A stretch of DNA of 64,000 bases from Methanosphaera sp. BMS (GCF_003268005.1 NZ_CP014213.1:496001-560000); one strand, 5' to 3'; counted from the first letter of the stretch, positions 9,019 through 19,163 are shown. The notes: generated from the letters alone by a model not told the origin. Numbers and translations: made by a program.

Positions 9019-10275
9019 ATGGATAAGTCTACACAAAGAAGTGACAATACAGTTAAAGACCATAAGCAAGACTTAATAATTCCAAAATTACGTAATAATT
9101 TATTCAAGGATAATTGGTCTACTAAGAAATTAGGCGATATTTCTAAAATTATTATGGGCCAATCACCATCTTCATCAAATTACTCGGATGATACTGATGA
9201 TACTATATTAATCCAAGGAAATCAAGATTTGAATAATGGTTTAGTAGTTCCACGAATTTATACATCTGAAATCACTAAGATATCTAAACCTGGTGATATC
9301 ATATTAACTGTTAGAGCTCCTGTAGGAGATATTGCTATTAATGAATATGATTGTTGTATTGGAAGAGGTGTTTGTTCTATAACACCTCATGAGAATAAAT
9401 TATTCATTTATTATTATTTACAATATCTTAATAACAAAAAAATTTGGAATAAATATTCACAAGGAAGTACATTTGAATCTGTAAATTCAAAAGATATTAA
9501 AAACCTCAAAATAAAAATTCCATCAATAAATGAACAAAATTATATTTCAGAATTCTTATCATCAATAGATAAAAAAATTGAGTTTATGGAAAAGAAGTAC
9601 AATTGTTTATTACAATTAAAAAACAACATAATAACGAATTTGTTTTGTAATGAAGACATGTACCAACCTTTGTTGAAGTTCAATGATGAAAAATGGGAAT
9701 ACATAACCTTAAATGAAATTGGAACTACATATTCAGGATTGTCAGGTAAAAGTAAAGATGATTTTGGAGTTGGTACTTCATTATTTGTTCCATATAAAGC
9801 AATATTTGATTCAGAAATTATTGACATTAATCTTTTAGAAAATATTAAAATAAATGATTCAGAGAAACAAAATTTAGTTAAAATGTATGATATTTTATTT
9901 ACAAGTTCATCCGAAACACCTGAAGAAGTAGCAATGACATCGATATTTCTAAATAATTATGATAATTGTTATTTAAATAGTTTTTCTTTTGGTTATAGAG
10001 TAACAGCCAAATTTATTAATCCAATATTTTTGAATTATTATTTAAGAAGTCCCATGTTAAGGAAGAAGTTCTATAAAATAGCTCAAGGAAGTACCAGATA
10101 TAATATTTCAAAAAAAGAAATTATGAAATTATCGATAAAATATCCTTCAAGTGAAACACAAGAAAAAATCATTTCATTTATATTAAATATGAATAACAAT
10201 ATATCCAACTTAAGAAGAGAAATTGAACTTAATAAAGAGTTTAAACGTTCTTTATTAAGTAAGATGTTTTGTTAG
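9019..10275 (+). CDS. hsdS: Type I restriction specificity subunit HsdS (expressed copy)
   Basis: The 418-residue subunit that recognises the bipartite DNA target. Two recognition domains are visible: the first starts near WSTKKLGDISKI and ends at the central helix INEQNYISEFLSSIDKKIE; the second starts near WEYITLNEIGTTY and ends at TQEKIISFILNMNN plus the terminal LSKMFC. Translation starts two bases after hsdM. The 3' end overlaps by four bases with the convergent recombinase gene. A second hsdS of the same design lies in opposite orientation beyond that recombinase, and both end in the same SLLSKMFC peptide. Confidence 0.92.
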   Translation: MDKSTQRSDNTVKDHKQDLIIPKLRNNLFKDNWSTKKLGDISKIIMGQSPSSSNYSDDTDDTILIQGNQDLNNGLVVPRIYTSEITKISKPGDIILTVRAPVGDIAINEYDCCIGRGVCSITPHENKLFIYYYLQYLNNKKIWNKYSQGSTFESVNSKDIKNLKIKIPSINEQNYISEFLSSIDKKIEFMEKKYNCLLQLKNNIITNLFCNEDMYQPLLKFNDEKWEYITLNEIGTTYSGLSGKSKDDFGVGTSLFVPYKAIFDSEIIDINLLENIKINDSEKQNLVKMYDILFTSSSETPEEVAMTSIFLNNYDNCYLNSFSFGYRVTAKFINPIFLNYYLRSPMLRKKFYKIAQGSTRYNISKKEIMKLSIKYPSSETQEKIISFILNMNNNISNLRREIELNKEFKRSLLSKMFC

Positions 10276-11312
10276 TAAAGGTTGATTTGTTGATCTGATA
10301 AGAAGACATTTATTGTGATGTGTATGTCTTCTTTTATTTCTTCTTTTTTTGGTTCTTTATCATATATCATTACATTTTTCATGTTTTTAATATATATTTG
10401 TTTGAGTTTCTCGGGGTTTGTTTTGATGTAAGTTTCATGTACACTGTTTTTACTTCTTCCTTGTAGTGCATCTATGTATTCTGCAACTAGTTGCATGTTG
10501 CTCGCATGAAATTTTCTTAGAATATGTGTTCTGAAGAATCTGTAGTTTCCTTTGAATCCCCATCCCATTTGGTCATTGATTGTTTGAAATTTTTTCATAA
10601 TGTATGATCCGTTAAATGGGAACAATTTATCTGTTCGTTTTAAATTTTCTCTTGTTTTAAGATATTTAATTATATATGTACTTGCTTCTGATGAACAGAA
10701 TGTATAATAATATTTATCTGTTTTTATTCGTTTAAGATAAATTGTTGGGACAATATCATCTTTTTCAGATAATTCTTCTAATATATCGTTTAATCTTGTG
10801 TTTTTATGGTATTCTTGTGTTCCTTTGATAAAATCTTCTACTGTTAATGATAATGTTTCTGCTTTAGCTGTTCCACTACTGGACATGAAAAGAATTAATG
10901 CTTTTATAGATAATGGCGATAATTCTAAAGCATCTTTTATATGTTGTTTTGTTGGAAGATCAAGATAATTTGTTACGTACTGTTTTTTATATTTAACATC
11001 AGGCAAATATGGAATTTCTATTTCAAAATGTATGTAAAATGTTTTAAGTTTGGAAAAATAAGTTTTTATAGTATTGGAAGATAAATTTGATTCTAATAAA
11101 TATGTTCTATAATTTAATAATCTTTCTTTAAGTCGGCGTTCTTTTAAGGGTATTTTATTTGTTTCATCTTCTTCAGCTTCTTGAATTAACTCTTCTATAG
11201 TACAATTATGTAGGTTAGTGTATCGTAGTAATGTGGATACATAACCTTGTTTTGTACTATCTTTAATATTTCTATCCTTACAAAATTTAATAAATAATTC
11301 ATTGTTATACAT
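10272..11312 (-). CDS. Tyrosine recombinase linked to hsdS genes
   Basis: A 346-residue integrase-family protein. The N-terminal SAM-like core-binding domain covers about residues 1-125. The catalytic domain shows SSGTAKAETLSLTVEDF, where tyrosine recombinases carry the first catalytic Arg (here the best-aligned basic residue is Lys), a beta-strand Lys (KRIKTDKYY), the HxxR box HILRKFH, and the nucleophile in HETYIKTN. A C-terminal extension of about 40 residues follows. It lies between two hsdS genes of opposite orientation, 21 bases downstream of the silent copy and transcribed with it. From this context I infer that it inverts or exchanges hsdS segments; a plain prophage integrase is less likely because no phage genes are nearby. 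Confidence 0.85.
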   Translation of the reverse strand: MYNNELFIKFCKDRNIKDSTKQGYVSTLLRYTNLHNCTIEELIQEAEEDETNKIPLKERRLKERLLNYRTYLLESNLSSNTIKTYFSKLKTFYIHFEIEIPYLPDVKYKKQYVTNYLDLPTKQHIKDALELSPLSIKALILFMSSSGTAKAETLSLTVEDFIKGTQEYHKNTRLNDILEELSEKDDIVPTIYLKRIKTDKYYYTFCSSEASTYIIKYLKTRENLKRTDKLFPFNGSYIMKKFQTINDQMGWGFKGNYRFFRTHILRKFHASNMQLVAEYIDALQGRSKNSVHETYIKTNPEKLKQIYIKNMKNVMIYDKEPKKEEIKEDIHITINVFLSDQQINLY

Positions 11313-11333
11313 GAAAATAATTCTATTTAAATA

Positions 11334-12581
11334 CTAACAAAACATTTTAGATAATAATGATTTTTTCAATTGTTTATTTAGTACTATTTCCTTTTCTAGT
11401 AAATAATATTTTTTATCTATATTTGTTAGCAATGAAAATAGTTTATTTTCTTCCTCTTTATCTGTAGGAATATAAAAGTTAAACATGCCCATTTCTGAAT
11501 TTTTTAAATTATTGATATTTGAACCAGCTATAATGTAGTATATGTTTCGTTTATATGTTTCTGTTCGAAATAAAAATTTACTTAGTTTGTTATTTGGCCT
11601 AAAAATACTGCAAAAAGCCCCTACTGTAATCGGTTCATTTATAATTATATTATATTCTGCACTTTTACCTACTAATTTTTTAGATCCGTTATTCATACAA
11701 ATTACAATATCTTTTTTTTGGAGCATTAATTCGGGTTTAATATCTTTTGATACATATTGTAGTTCATCTGATGAAAAATCTAATTGATTTTCTTTAATAT
11801 TGTTTGATCTTAATACAATATTTCCTTTTTCAACAACTTCTTCTTTATTATAACTTAATCCTCTATAAAAAGTTCCCAAATCATTTAATGAAACTTTTTT
11901 CCAATCATCTGGATAATTCTGTTTATCAAAAATATTTTTTATAGTTTCATTTTGATATTTTTTGACGAGCATCAATGTTTTTTCCATTAACTCAATTTTC
12001 TGATCTAAATAAGAAAATACTGAAGCAATTTTTTTTTGTTCGTTATTTGAAGGTATTTTGATTTTTATGGTTTTTAAATCATTAGAATTAATCGCAGGAT
12101 AACTTGTTCCAGTACATCTTTTCATAACTTCGTTCAAGAATTGTTTTGTGTGCAGAAAATAATATAAATATTGTGAATTTTCTTTAGCTTTTATTTGAGC
12201 ATAACCTGTTGAAGCTACATATGTTCCATCTAAATTAAAATAATAATTGTTTTGTTGATATGGTCTAACGGTAGCAAATAAAATATCTTTTTTATCTAAT
12301 TTTCTTTGAGCTCTACTAGGTGCATCATTTTTACGTATTTTTTGAGCATCTGTTAAAATCCCCGAATTTACTGATTCTAAATCAATATAATTAAATACTT
12401 CGGGAACTTCTGTTTTTGGGTTAATTACACATACATCTTTAAGATATTTTTCTTCCCATTCCTCTTTAAAACGGTCATATCTTAGTTCAGGTATGTTTTG
12501 CTTATATATTAAATTTATTATTAAATTGTTATAAACTTCTTCAAAATAAGTTATCCAAAATAATATTATTTTTTCAATGTA
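11334..12581 (-). pseudogene. Start-less second hsdS, probable silent specificity cassette
   Basis: An open frame without stops from 12581 down to the TAG at 11334 encodes a full two-domain HsdS: IPELRYDRFKEEWEEKYL opens domain one, NNEQKKIASVFSYLDQKIEL is the central helix, WKKVSLNDLGTFYRGL opens domain two, and SLLSKMFC ends it. No ATG, GTG or TTG exists before the first domain; the first candidate, a TTG at 12137, would discard it. No ribosome binding site is visible either. The intact reading frame with a missing start suggests a storage copy that becomes expressed after recombination with the hsdS at 9019, rather than a decaying gene. It is co-oriented with the recombinase. Confidence 0.75.
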
Positions 12582-13103
12582 TTACAATCTATGGGGTATT
12601 TTTTATATAAAACCTCATTCCATTTTAATTTTAATTGTTTACACGTTGGTATACTTATTTTTATTAAAATAATTTTTCATTTTTTTCTCTTCGTTATATT
12701 TAACTATAACGAAGTAAAATTCCTATTTTTCTTGTAGTACAATTGGATTTATAGCATAAATTAGTATTTTTTCAAGAAAATGGGTCATTAATCACATATA
12801 ACAGTTCAATCTATAATTTAACTAGCTGACAATAAAAATCTATTGGTTTTGCTGGAAAAATGTCTTGTCATGTTAGGTGGAAAAATACGTGAATTACGTA
12901 CGGCCAAAAATCTTATCAAAATTCCTGCTATAGCAGATATTTTAAAAATAATTTTTTGAAAATACTCTTATGATAAAGATTTTATAAAATATTTATTAAA
13001 AACATTACTATACTAGAGAAATATTTATAATATATTAAAGAGATATATTATAATAAAGTATTAAAAAGAATATTTAAAAATAATTTCGAGTATTGGTGGT
13101 TTT
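12582..13103. other. Intergenic region with a 10-bp palindrome and an HTH-like stub
   Basis: A perfect inverted repeat (CTTCGTTATA at 12689-12698, its complement at 12705-12714) is the clearest signal; 15 bases of its right arm and flank recur at 21440. A 29-codon frame at 12870-12959 reads GGKIRELRTAKNL, resembling the first helix of an Xre-type regulator, but stops before the rest of the domain. The leader of the DUF4143 gene follows. Confidence 0.4.
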
Positions 13104-14309
13104 ATGATTAGACGGGAATTTTATCTTGAACAAATAAACGATGTTATGGATAGTGATTTTGTCAAGGTCTTCATTGGAATCAGAAGATGTGGAAAAACAG
13201 AATTGATGCTCAGTACAATCGATGAACTTAAACAAAAAGGAATCAAAGACGAAAACATAATATATATCTCCCTTGAAGATAGGAAATATTATGATATATA
13301 TGACTATAAACAATTGGATGAAATCATTTACTCATTAGCAGAAAACAGTACGGAAAAAATATACATATTCATTGATGAGATTCAACAGGTAGATAAATGG
13401 GAAAAAAGCATCAATGGGTATAGAAAATCATTGAACTGTGATATCTATATAACGGGATCTAACTCAAAACTATTATCCACTGAATTATCAACATATCTGG
13501 CAGGAAGATACATTGAAATAAAGGTTTATCCATTTTCATATACTGAAGTCATCCAATTCAAACTACTAGAAGGCTTGACAATCAACGAAAAAGAAATCTT
13601 CAATGAATATGTGACATATGGTGGTATGCCGGGGTTACTTGCAGTGAATGAAAAAATGAAAACGAATGCATTGAGAGATATTTATAATTCCATAATAGTA
13701 GATGATATTCTGACAAGACATAGAATAGAAAAAGTGGACCTGTTTAAACGATTCATAAGATATCTGATGAATTCAACTTCACAAACATTTTCCAAAAAGA
13801 GCATACAGAATTACTTGAAAAACGAAAACATTAAAATGAATCCTGAGACAATTAACAATTATACTGATTACCTACAGGAGGCACTATTCATAGCCAGACT
13901 CAGACGAAAGGATCTTGTTGGAAAAAAGGAAATGAAAACCCAGGAAAAATATTATTTAACAGATCATGGTTTTCATCAGGCATTAATTGATGATAACAGC
14001 AAATGGATTCCACGAATCTTAGAAAACATAGTATATATGGAGTTACTTAGAAGAGGCTATGATGTACGTGTGGGAAAAGTATATGACCGTGAAGTAGACT
14101 TCGAATACAAGAAAGACAATCAAAAAAGATACATGCAAGTCACATATATGCTTTCTACAGATGAAACGATAGAAAGAGAATTCACGCCACTGGAAATGAT
14201 ACGTGATAACTATCCAAAATATGTGTTGTCACTGGATGAATTTGACATGTCACGTAATGGAATTATACACATGAACATTATAGACTTTCTTAAAAACAAG
14301 GAGATATAA
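13104..14309 (+). CDS. DUF4143-type AAA ATPase
   Basis: A 401-residue protein of the AAA_14/DUF4143 family, common in archaea and of uncertain cellular role. Walker A is GIRRCGKTEL near residues 30-39, Walker B is IYIFIDEIQQV near residue 90, and ITGSNSKLLS is the sensor-1 region. The C-terminal DUF4143 domain, with a PD-(D/E)xK-like fold in this family, includes GYDVRVGKVYDREVDFE. The start is ATG after TTGGTGGTTTT. It is a single gene. A fragment of a similar Walker region is seen at 16583. Confidence 0.88.
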   Translation: MIRREFYLEQINDVMDSDFVKVFIGIRRCGKTELMLSTIDELKQKGIKDENIIYISLEDRKYYDIYDYKQLDEIIYSLAENSTEKIYIFIDEIQQVDKWEKSINGYRKSLNCDIYITGSNSKLLSTELSTYLAGRYIEIKVYPFSYTEVIQFKLLEGLTINEKEIFNEYVTYGGMPGLLAVNEKMKTNALRDIYNSIIVDDILTRHRIEKVDLFKRFIRYLMNSTSQTFSKKSIQNYLKNENIKMNPETINNYTDYLQEALFIARLRRKDLVGKKEMKTQEKYYLTDHGFHQALIDDNSKWIPRILENIVYMELLRRGYDVRVGKVYDREVDFEYKKDNQKRYMQVTYMLSTDETIEREFTPLEMIRDNYPKYVLSLDEFDMSRNGIIHMNIIDFLKNKEI

Positions 14310-15067
14310 CCGGATTAATACATAACATGAATAGCATTTAATGATAAACAAGACTACATGTCATAATCCAGATTAACTGATAAACTTTTATATTTTTTTT
14401 GTCATTATCAATATTGTCAATTTATTATTGATAATATGGCCATATTCATTGACTATATTTTTATCTATTTTGGATATTATAATTTACTAGTTTTAGTGTT
14501 TATCATTTATTTTTATTGATGGTTATTTAAATTATTCATTGTTAGTATATAAATAAATAGTTTATACTTATAGTAGTATTAATTTTATTTAAAAAGTTAA
14601 TATGTTATCATTTTTTTCTTATTTTTGATATTATTTGTTAAAAAGGAATCTTATTAAAATCAGACAATAATATACTGTAACAATGATACTTATTTATTCA
14701 TCCATTTCATTCAATAAGAAATGCTTTACCTCGGATTTTATGATAAATGAAAATATGCAGTCAATTTCTTAGACATTTTTACTGATGTCTTTCATTTTTT
14801 CAATCAAATCACTATCGTTTCATTTATTCCTCATTCATCTGTTATGATATGCTTGTATTTATGGCGTGTTATTAATAGTGTTTCATATTGTGCTTGTAAT
14901 AATATTGAATAATAAATTGATAATTAGGGATTCATATTCTTTACTGTTAAAATTATATTGACAGATAATTAACATGTATCAAGTACATTATTATAAAATA
15001 GTTCAAGTTAACATTTTTTGATGTTGCATTTAAAAAAAAAGTTTCAACGGATAATATTCATATTATA
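14310..15067. other. AT-rich intergenic region, no gene seen
   Basis: Both strands are full of stops. I see no coding remnant, tRNA or strong dyad here. It separates the plus-strand ATPase from the minus-strand anchored protein. Confidence 0.5.
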
Positions 15068-15484
15068 TTATCCGAATACATATTCACCACTTTGCATATC
15101 ATAAAAGCGATATGCTCCATCACTATCCAAGTGTCTTTTTGCTATTCTTCCTGTTGATTTTTGTTTTAAATATACATCTTTATTAGTCATAAACTGTTCT
15201 AAACCACTATCTTCACCTAGATAATTCTTGTTTCTATATGTTATTTGATTGCCCTCAATATATCCGTCATCATCCGTATCAATACTTTGGCTTTTTTGAC
15301 TGGCAGTAGCTGATTTTTCCGTCGTGGCATTTTTAGTGGTATTGTTATTTGTCATATTTTGGGTTGTATTGTTTTCCTTGGAATAACCTGTATTTGATTG
15401 GTTAATGTAAATCAACGTACCACAGATTATCGCTATTACTATGACAAGTGTTATGCATATTATCGTTAATTCTTTTGTTCTCAT
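15068..15484 (-). CDS. Small membrane-anchored extracellular protein
   Basis: A 138-residue protein with one N-terminal hydrophobic segment (about residues 6-27) that acts as signal or anchor, followed by a Thr/Asn/Ser-rich linker rich in Asn-X-Thr sequons. A C-terminal domain of about 65 residues starts at SIDTDDDGYIEGNQ. That short Asp-rich segment looks like a calcium-binding or dockerin-like loop, but there is only one. No family is recognised. The TAG-free end YVFG and the standalone context give no further clue. I infer a cell-surface location. Confidence 0.65.
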   Translation of the reverse strand: MRTKELTIICITLVIVIAIICGTLIYINQSNTGYSKENNTTQNMTNNNTTKNATTEKSATASQKSQSIDTDDDGYIEGNQITYRNKNYLGEDSGLEQFMTNKDVYLKQKSTGRIAKRHLDSDGAYRFYDMQSGEYVFG

Positions 15485-15817
15485 ATACTTACACCTATAA
15501 TTTTTGAATCTCTGGATTCACTTTATCATATTATATTCTCCATCTTATCAGTTAATAACTTAACTAATATCCGCTAAGTAATCATGTCAAGAACTTAAAG
15601 ACAATGTGGTTATTACAAAAAAATATGAATATGCTACCAATTAATTTCCAATAAATACAAAGAGTTAATATAAATAAAATCATATTATTATTATATAAAT
15701 AGAATATTGTTTAATTTCTATGAAAAAACATGACGTCCCACACTAAAAAATAAGATGTGAGTCATGACATTATCCAAATTGAAAAACATAAAGCTTAAAA
15801 AAAAGAGGTGTAATTAA

Positions 15818-15916
15818 ATGAAAAAAGGAAATATAATACTCCTCGTTACAATGCTTGTACTGCTACTGGTAGCAACAGCCACTGCAAGCAGTCAACCGGA
15901 CAACACTAGTTGTTGA
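15818..15916 (+). pseudogene. Signal-peptide stub of a secreted protein
   Basis: A 32-residue frame with a good ribosome binding site (GAGGTG) begins MKKGNIILL, runs through a hydrophobic stretch and an ATATAS cleavage-like site, and stops 10 residues later. It looks like the first exposed part of an exported protein whose body was lost. The truncated 3' end lies inside the opposite-strand stub at 15863. Confidence 0.5.
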
Positions 15917-16078
15917 AGGGGTTGCTACATCTGCTGTAACAGAGTTATCAGCATCGGATAGTATTGTTGTATCTTCTGCTGTATCTGCTGCACTGATTGC
16001 CGTTATACCAGCTAGTAAAATTATTATGGTTGCTACTAGGAATATGCTTTTTATATTCTTTTGCATAGTATTATTCAA
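15863..16078 (-). pseudogene. Second signal-peptide stub, opposite strand
   Basis: A 71-residue frame with a signal peptide (LVATIIILLAGITAISAAD) and a short acidic Ser/Thr tail, as at the start of methanogen adhesin-like proteins. After about residue 58 the sequence is simply the complement of the plus-strand stub. The two exported-protein beginnings are therefore fused head to head, and both bodies are missing. Confidence 0.45.
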
Positions 16079-16331
16079 CTCTCTAATGCTTTTAATAATA
16101 AAATCATTTACAAGAATATACTTATAATCATTTTATTATTGATTATATGATTTGTATTTTAAATTAGATAAATATTTTTTTTATCAGTCTAAATGTAAAG
16201 GGTAATAAATATTGTTTTAATCTATTAAAAGGAGGTTATTCTTTTTATTTTATTTGTTTGAATTTTTTTTGATTAAATGGGACTTAAATCTTTTTTCTAT
16301 ATTTGAATTAATATAAAGAGGGGATGAAGTC

Positions 16332-16508
16332 ATGTTTTATCATTTAAATTGTTGTTGTGTAACTATGCATTTAAATGTGGTTATTTCAGGTATTTAATTG
16401 GATGGTGTTATCCATGATTTATTTGGCACTTTGGGGATATGCAGTTATATATTGCTTAATCTGGTGAATTATTTTACCAGTACTATGTTAAGTTACAATA
16501 ATTTTTAA
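16332..16508 (+). pseudogene. Broken small membrane-protein remnant
   Basis: A 21-codon frame behind a strong purine-rich site (GAGGGGATGA) ends in TAA at 16395-16397, and the same frame then continues 36 codons with a hydrophobic segment (LFGTLGICSYILL). This suggests one former membrane-protein gene with an in-frame stop. No family is recognised. Confidence 0.3.
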
Positions 16509-16582
16509 TCATAATTTACATATAAATATGCTAATGTATTAACTTGATGATAATCTATGATTAAATTGATGAGGATTCCCTT

Positions 16583-16636
16583 GACAGGTATATTGTACTT
16601 CCCGGATTACGTGATGTTGGTAAATCCACTTTATGA
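16583..16636 (+). pseudogene. Walker A fragment of an AAA ATPase
   Basis: The frame reads RYIVLPGLRDVGKSTL and then stops. This is the P-loop of the DUF4143/AAA_14 ATPase group, with no other part of the gene present. Confidence 0.45.
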
Positions 16637-16689
16637 ATAGGTGAATGATTATCTTTTTTAAGAAAAATATGAAATAAGTGGAAGTATAA

Positions 16690-17418
16690 TCACATGTCTT
16701 CCATTGAAAATCCTTTAATTTTAAGCGGATTTTTGGACAGATAGTCTCTTGCCTTATTTTCTATGCTTGATTTAACCTCACTTAAATTTTTATCCTTCAG
16801 GTAGTCATTGGCCTTTGACTCGATTTCCTCGGTAATGTTTTTTGCTTTTGATATGGAGTCATCGGATATGTTTTGTATGGTTGATAGGGTATCGTTTGAG
16901 TCGATCTTGTCCGGGTAAACCTTCTTGTATTCTACTGATCTGGCCATATGGGCGGCCATGTCCTTGTCGTTGCAGCAGATGAGGATATTGTCATTTGTTG
17001 TTTCATTATATAGTGGGATACAGTAGAAGTCTCCGTTATAGTGTACTGTGATAACATCAAATATCTTAATTTCAAATAATTCATCGGCACTTATCAGATA
17101 AGCTGTAAAGCCGTCAATGTCCTCTTTTTTTCCATTTTTTATCAGGTCATTGAGTGTGTTGTAGCCCATTTCGGTTATTTTTATTAGACTGTCATCGGCA
17201 TTACTGTTATAGGTTACCAGTATTCCCTTATCCCAGTTCCATATTTTCAATCCATCAAATTCTCCATTGTACTTAGTTTGATTGTATGGAACTTCTATAC
17301 TGGTACCGTTAGGTGTTATGTTAATTCTATCATATTTTACAGTGGTTAATATTACTATAAGACATATTGCAACTATTAGAATTATTATTCCAATAATGAT
17401 TATTTTTTTGCGATCCAT
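16690..17418 (-). CDS. Membrane-anchored extracellular protein, unknown
   Basis: A 242-residue protein with one N-terminal membrane segment (about residues 4-26, rich in Ile) and a soluble domain carrying several Asn-X-Ser/Thr sequons. The middle has mixed strands and helices (FTAYLISADELFEIKIFDV). The C-terminal 70 residues form a Lys/Glu-rich helical tail (ITEEIESKANDYLKDKNL) with coiled-coil character. I place the start at ATG 17418, because GGGTGAT stands five bases upstream, rather than at 17433. No family recognised; the surface location is an inference from the anchor. Confidence 0.65.
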   Translation of the reverse strand: MDRKKIIIIGIIILIVAICLIVILTTVKYDRINITPNGTSIEVPYNQTKYNGEFDGLKIWNWDKGILVTYNSNADDSLIKITEMGYNTLNDLIKNGKKEDIDGFTAYLISADELFEIKIFDVITVHYNGDFYCIPLYNETTNDNILICCNDKDMAAHMARSVEYKKVYPDKIDSNDTLSTIQNISDDSISKAKNITEEIESKANDYLKDKNLSEVKSSIENKARDYLSKNPLKIKGFSMEDM

Positions 17419-17433
17419 AACTATCACCCTCAT

Positions 17434-17934
17434 GGTATTTTATTTAACCTAAAAACGGCTATTTTTCCGTAATAAACACCATGCTTTTTTCAGATTAGTT
17501 CTGGTATACCGGGAATAAACAAGCATTACCGTTAATTAATGATTGAATTTCATAGTATATATACCATTATATGAGGGAATATTTATTATGGATAATTTGG
17601 GTACAGATTCATAAACTCTTCAATTTTGTATTAGATATTCATTTTACGAAAGGATTGGGTGTCACTTTTGTAAAATGCCAATAATTTTTTTTGGGGGACA
17701 TGCTTAAATTAACTATCCTCATGGTATTTGCCTGGACATTAACTGCTTTTTATCTATTTGACATGGTATTTTATATGCGGATAGTTGTGATTGTGTTTAA
17801 TCAGTTATTTTTTTAACATTATTTTGTTTAATTTTTATCATTATTTATAAATATTTTTAATACTTTTCATTATTTTATAGAAATAATTATATATTGTTTA
17901 TGATATATTTATTATTGGTGAACATAAAAATATC
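17434..17934. other. Intergenic region between divergent genes
   Basis: About 500 bases that should hold two promoters: one for the minus-strand anchored protein and one for the VapBC-like pair. TATA-like stretches occur near 17860-17900. No coding remnant is recognised. Confidence 0.4.
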
Positions 17935-18288
17935 ATGAAATATTATACGAAAATTCAAATAAACAACTCATTTTCAATTCCGGGGTTTGTGAAAAAAAAT
18001 ATAATACATAACAAAACAATTGCAAAATGGGTTATAGATAAAAACAATAATATAAAATTATTTTTTATAAGTAAGGATGATGGTCCATTCAAGGATTATG
18101 CCACTGATGAATGTACAGTTTTATTTAGAAGGGTACATAATCAATTAACCATCTCGATTCCAGTAGAAGTTTCAAATATCTTAAACTGTAAAAAATTTGA
18201 CTGCATCGAATGGAACGTAAATCAAAAAGATATAACGATAAAATGCCATAAAAAACCTGCAATAAACGATATATCAGGACTATTTTAA
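17935..18288 (+). CDS. AbrB/SpoVT-like antitoxin candidate
   Basis: A 117-residue protein. Residues about 65-107 (VHNQLTISIPVEVSNILNCKKFDCIEW, read in two parts) follow the swapped-hairpin AbrB/MazE pattern, in which a strand leads into IP, a helix, then a short strand. The N-terminal 60 residues form an extra beta-rich region that I do not recognise. It precedes a PIN-like gene by 19 bases, the usual antitoxin-toxin order of vapBC modules. I infer a DNA-binding antitoxin that autoregulates the pair. Confidence 0.6.
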   Translation: MKYYTKIQINNSFSIPGFVKKNIIHNKTIAKWVIDKNNNIKLFFISKDDGPFKDYATDECTVLFRRVHNQLTISIPVEVSNILNCKKFDCIEWNVNQKDITIKCHKKPAINDISGLF

Positions 18289-18307
18289 ACAAGGAGGTGA
18301 AAATGTA

Positions 18308-18754
18308 ATGTTTAAGCTAATGGTTGACTCATCATTTATTCAAGCGTTAATATTCAAAAATCATCCGAAGCATGAAGTGGCTAGTAGAATGGCAGGGACC
18401 ATTGATGACGAGGAATACCTATACCTGCCGGTATATGATTTAAACCACATCTTTAATGATATGGACAATATTCGCGATGAAAAGACACGGAAATTTTTTA
18501 AGAGCATCTGTGCTTCTACCAGACACATCAAGATAATCACAAGAAAAAATCAGAAGGATGCATATAAATTATATGAAACAAATGCCTCTTTAACATATGA
18601 ACAATGTTTGACAGTTATTTTAATGAAGACAAACGACATGAGATATATTATTTCCTTCAACGAAAACTATGATCATGTTGAAAATATTACCCGTTTATTC
18701 GACGTTGACAAATATCATCCCCATAAACTAAATTATAGCAGATATATCGAATAA
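18308..18754 (+). CDS. PIN-like (VapC-type) toxin candidate, degenerate
   Basis: A 148-residue protein. MVDSSFIQALIF at the N-terminus matches the first acidic motif of PIN-domain ribonucleases, HPKHEVASRM the following helix, and TYEQCLTVILMKTNDMRYIISFNENYDHV the C-terminal half. In standard PIN domains the third region has an Asp near the start of the helix and FD in the last strand; here these are Glu/Gln and FN, so activity may be lost or altered. Start: the second ATG after GGAGGTGA, since the first ATG at 18303 is followed at once by a stop. It is translated with the AbrB-like gene. Confidence 0.6.
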   Translation: MFKLMVDSSFIQALIFKNHPKHEVASRMAGTIDDEEYLYLPVYDLNHIFNDMDNIRDEKTRKFFKSICASTRHIKIITRKNQKDAYKLYETNASLTYEQCLTVILMKTNDMRYIISFNENYDHVENITRLFDVDKYHPHKLNYSRYIE

Positions 18755-18952
18755 GTATTTCATATAATAACGACTTTCTTTTGAACCCTTTCTTTTCTTT
18801 TCTTTTTTTATCCACATTAGATGGTGTATGACAATTACCTTGCTATATGAATTGCATATATCTTTCTATTATATATTAAACATAATATCAAGTTATATTT
18901 GATAATTATGAACATAATGATAAGAAAATCTTTCTAAAAAAATCTAAACAGA

Positions 18953-18967
18953 ATTGTTGCACATTCT
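18953..18967 (+). repeat. IS-end-like motif TTGTTGCACATTCTC
   Basis: A 15-base motif that recurs with small changes at 24697 and 25845 on this strand, and as its complement near 20344. It resembles a terminal repeat of a decayed insertion sequence. Confidence 0.4.
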
Positions 18968-19163
18968 CTTAAAAAGCTTAAACTCCCTAATAAACAAGAT
19001 GCCTAAGCGTTACGCCACGTTAATGCTTATATGTAATCTTGGCATGTATAGTTATCTGTTGGAACTATCTATTTCTTTTATCTTTTTCGTTTGTATATCC
19101 TCATTAGCGTTTTATTCATTAATGACAATCATATAGTAATTGCTATCGGGATAATGAATTTAT

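Noticed and set aside
11334..12137. A truncated 267-codon hsdS starting at TTG 12137
   Set aside because: The reading frame continues without stops for 148 more codons and encodes the missing first recognition domain, so the TTG is internal.
18954..19136. 60-codon frame with hydrophobic C-terminus
   Set aside because: Its TTG start lies in the IS-end-like motif, there is no ribosome binding site, and no family is recognised. Probably chance or remnant.
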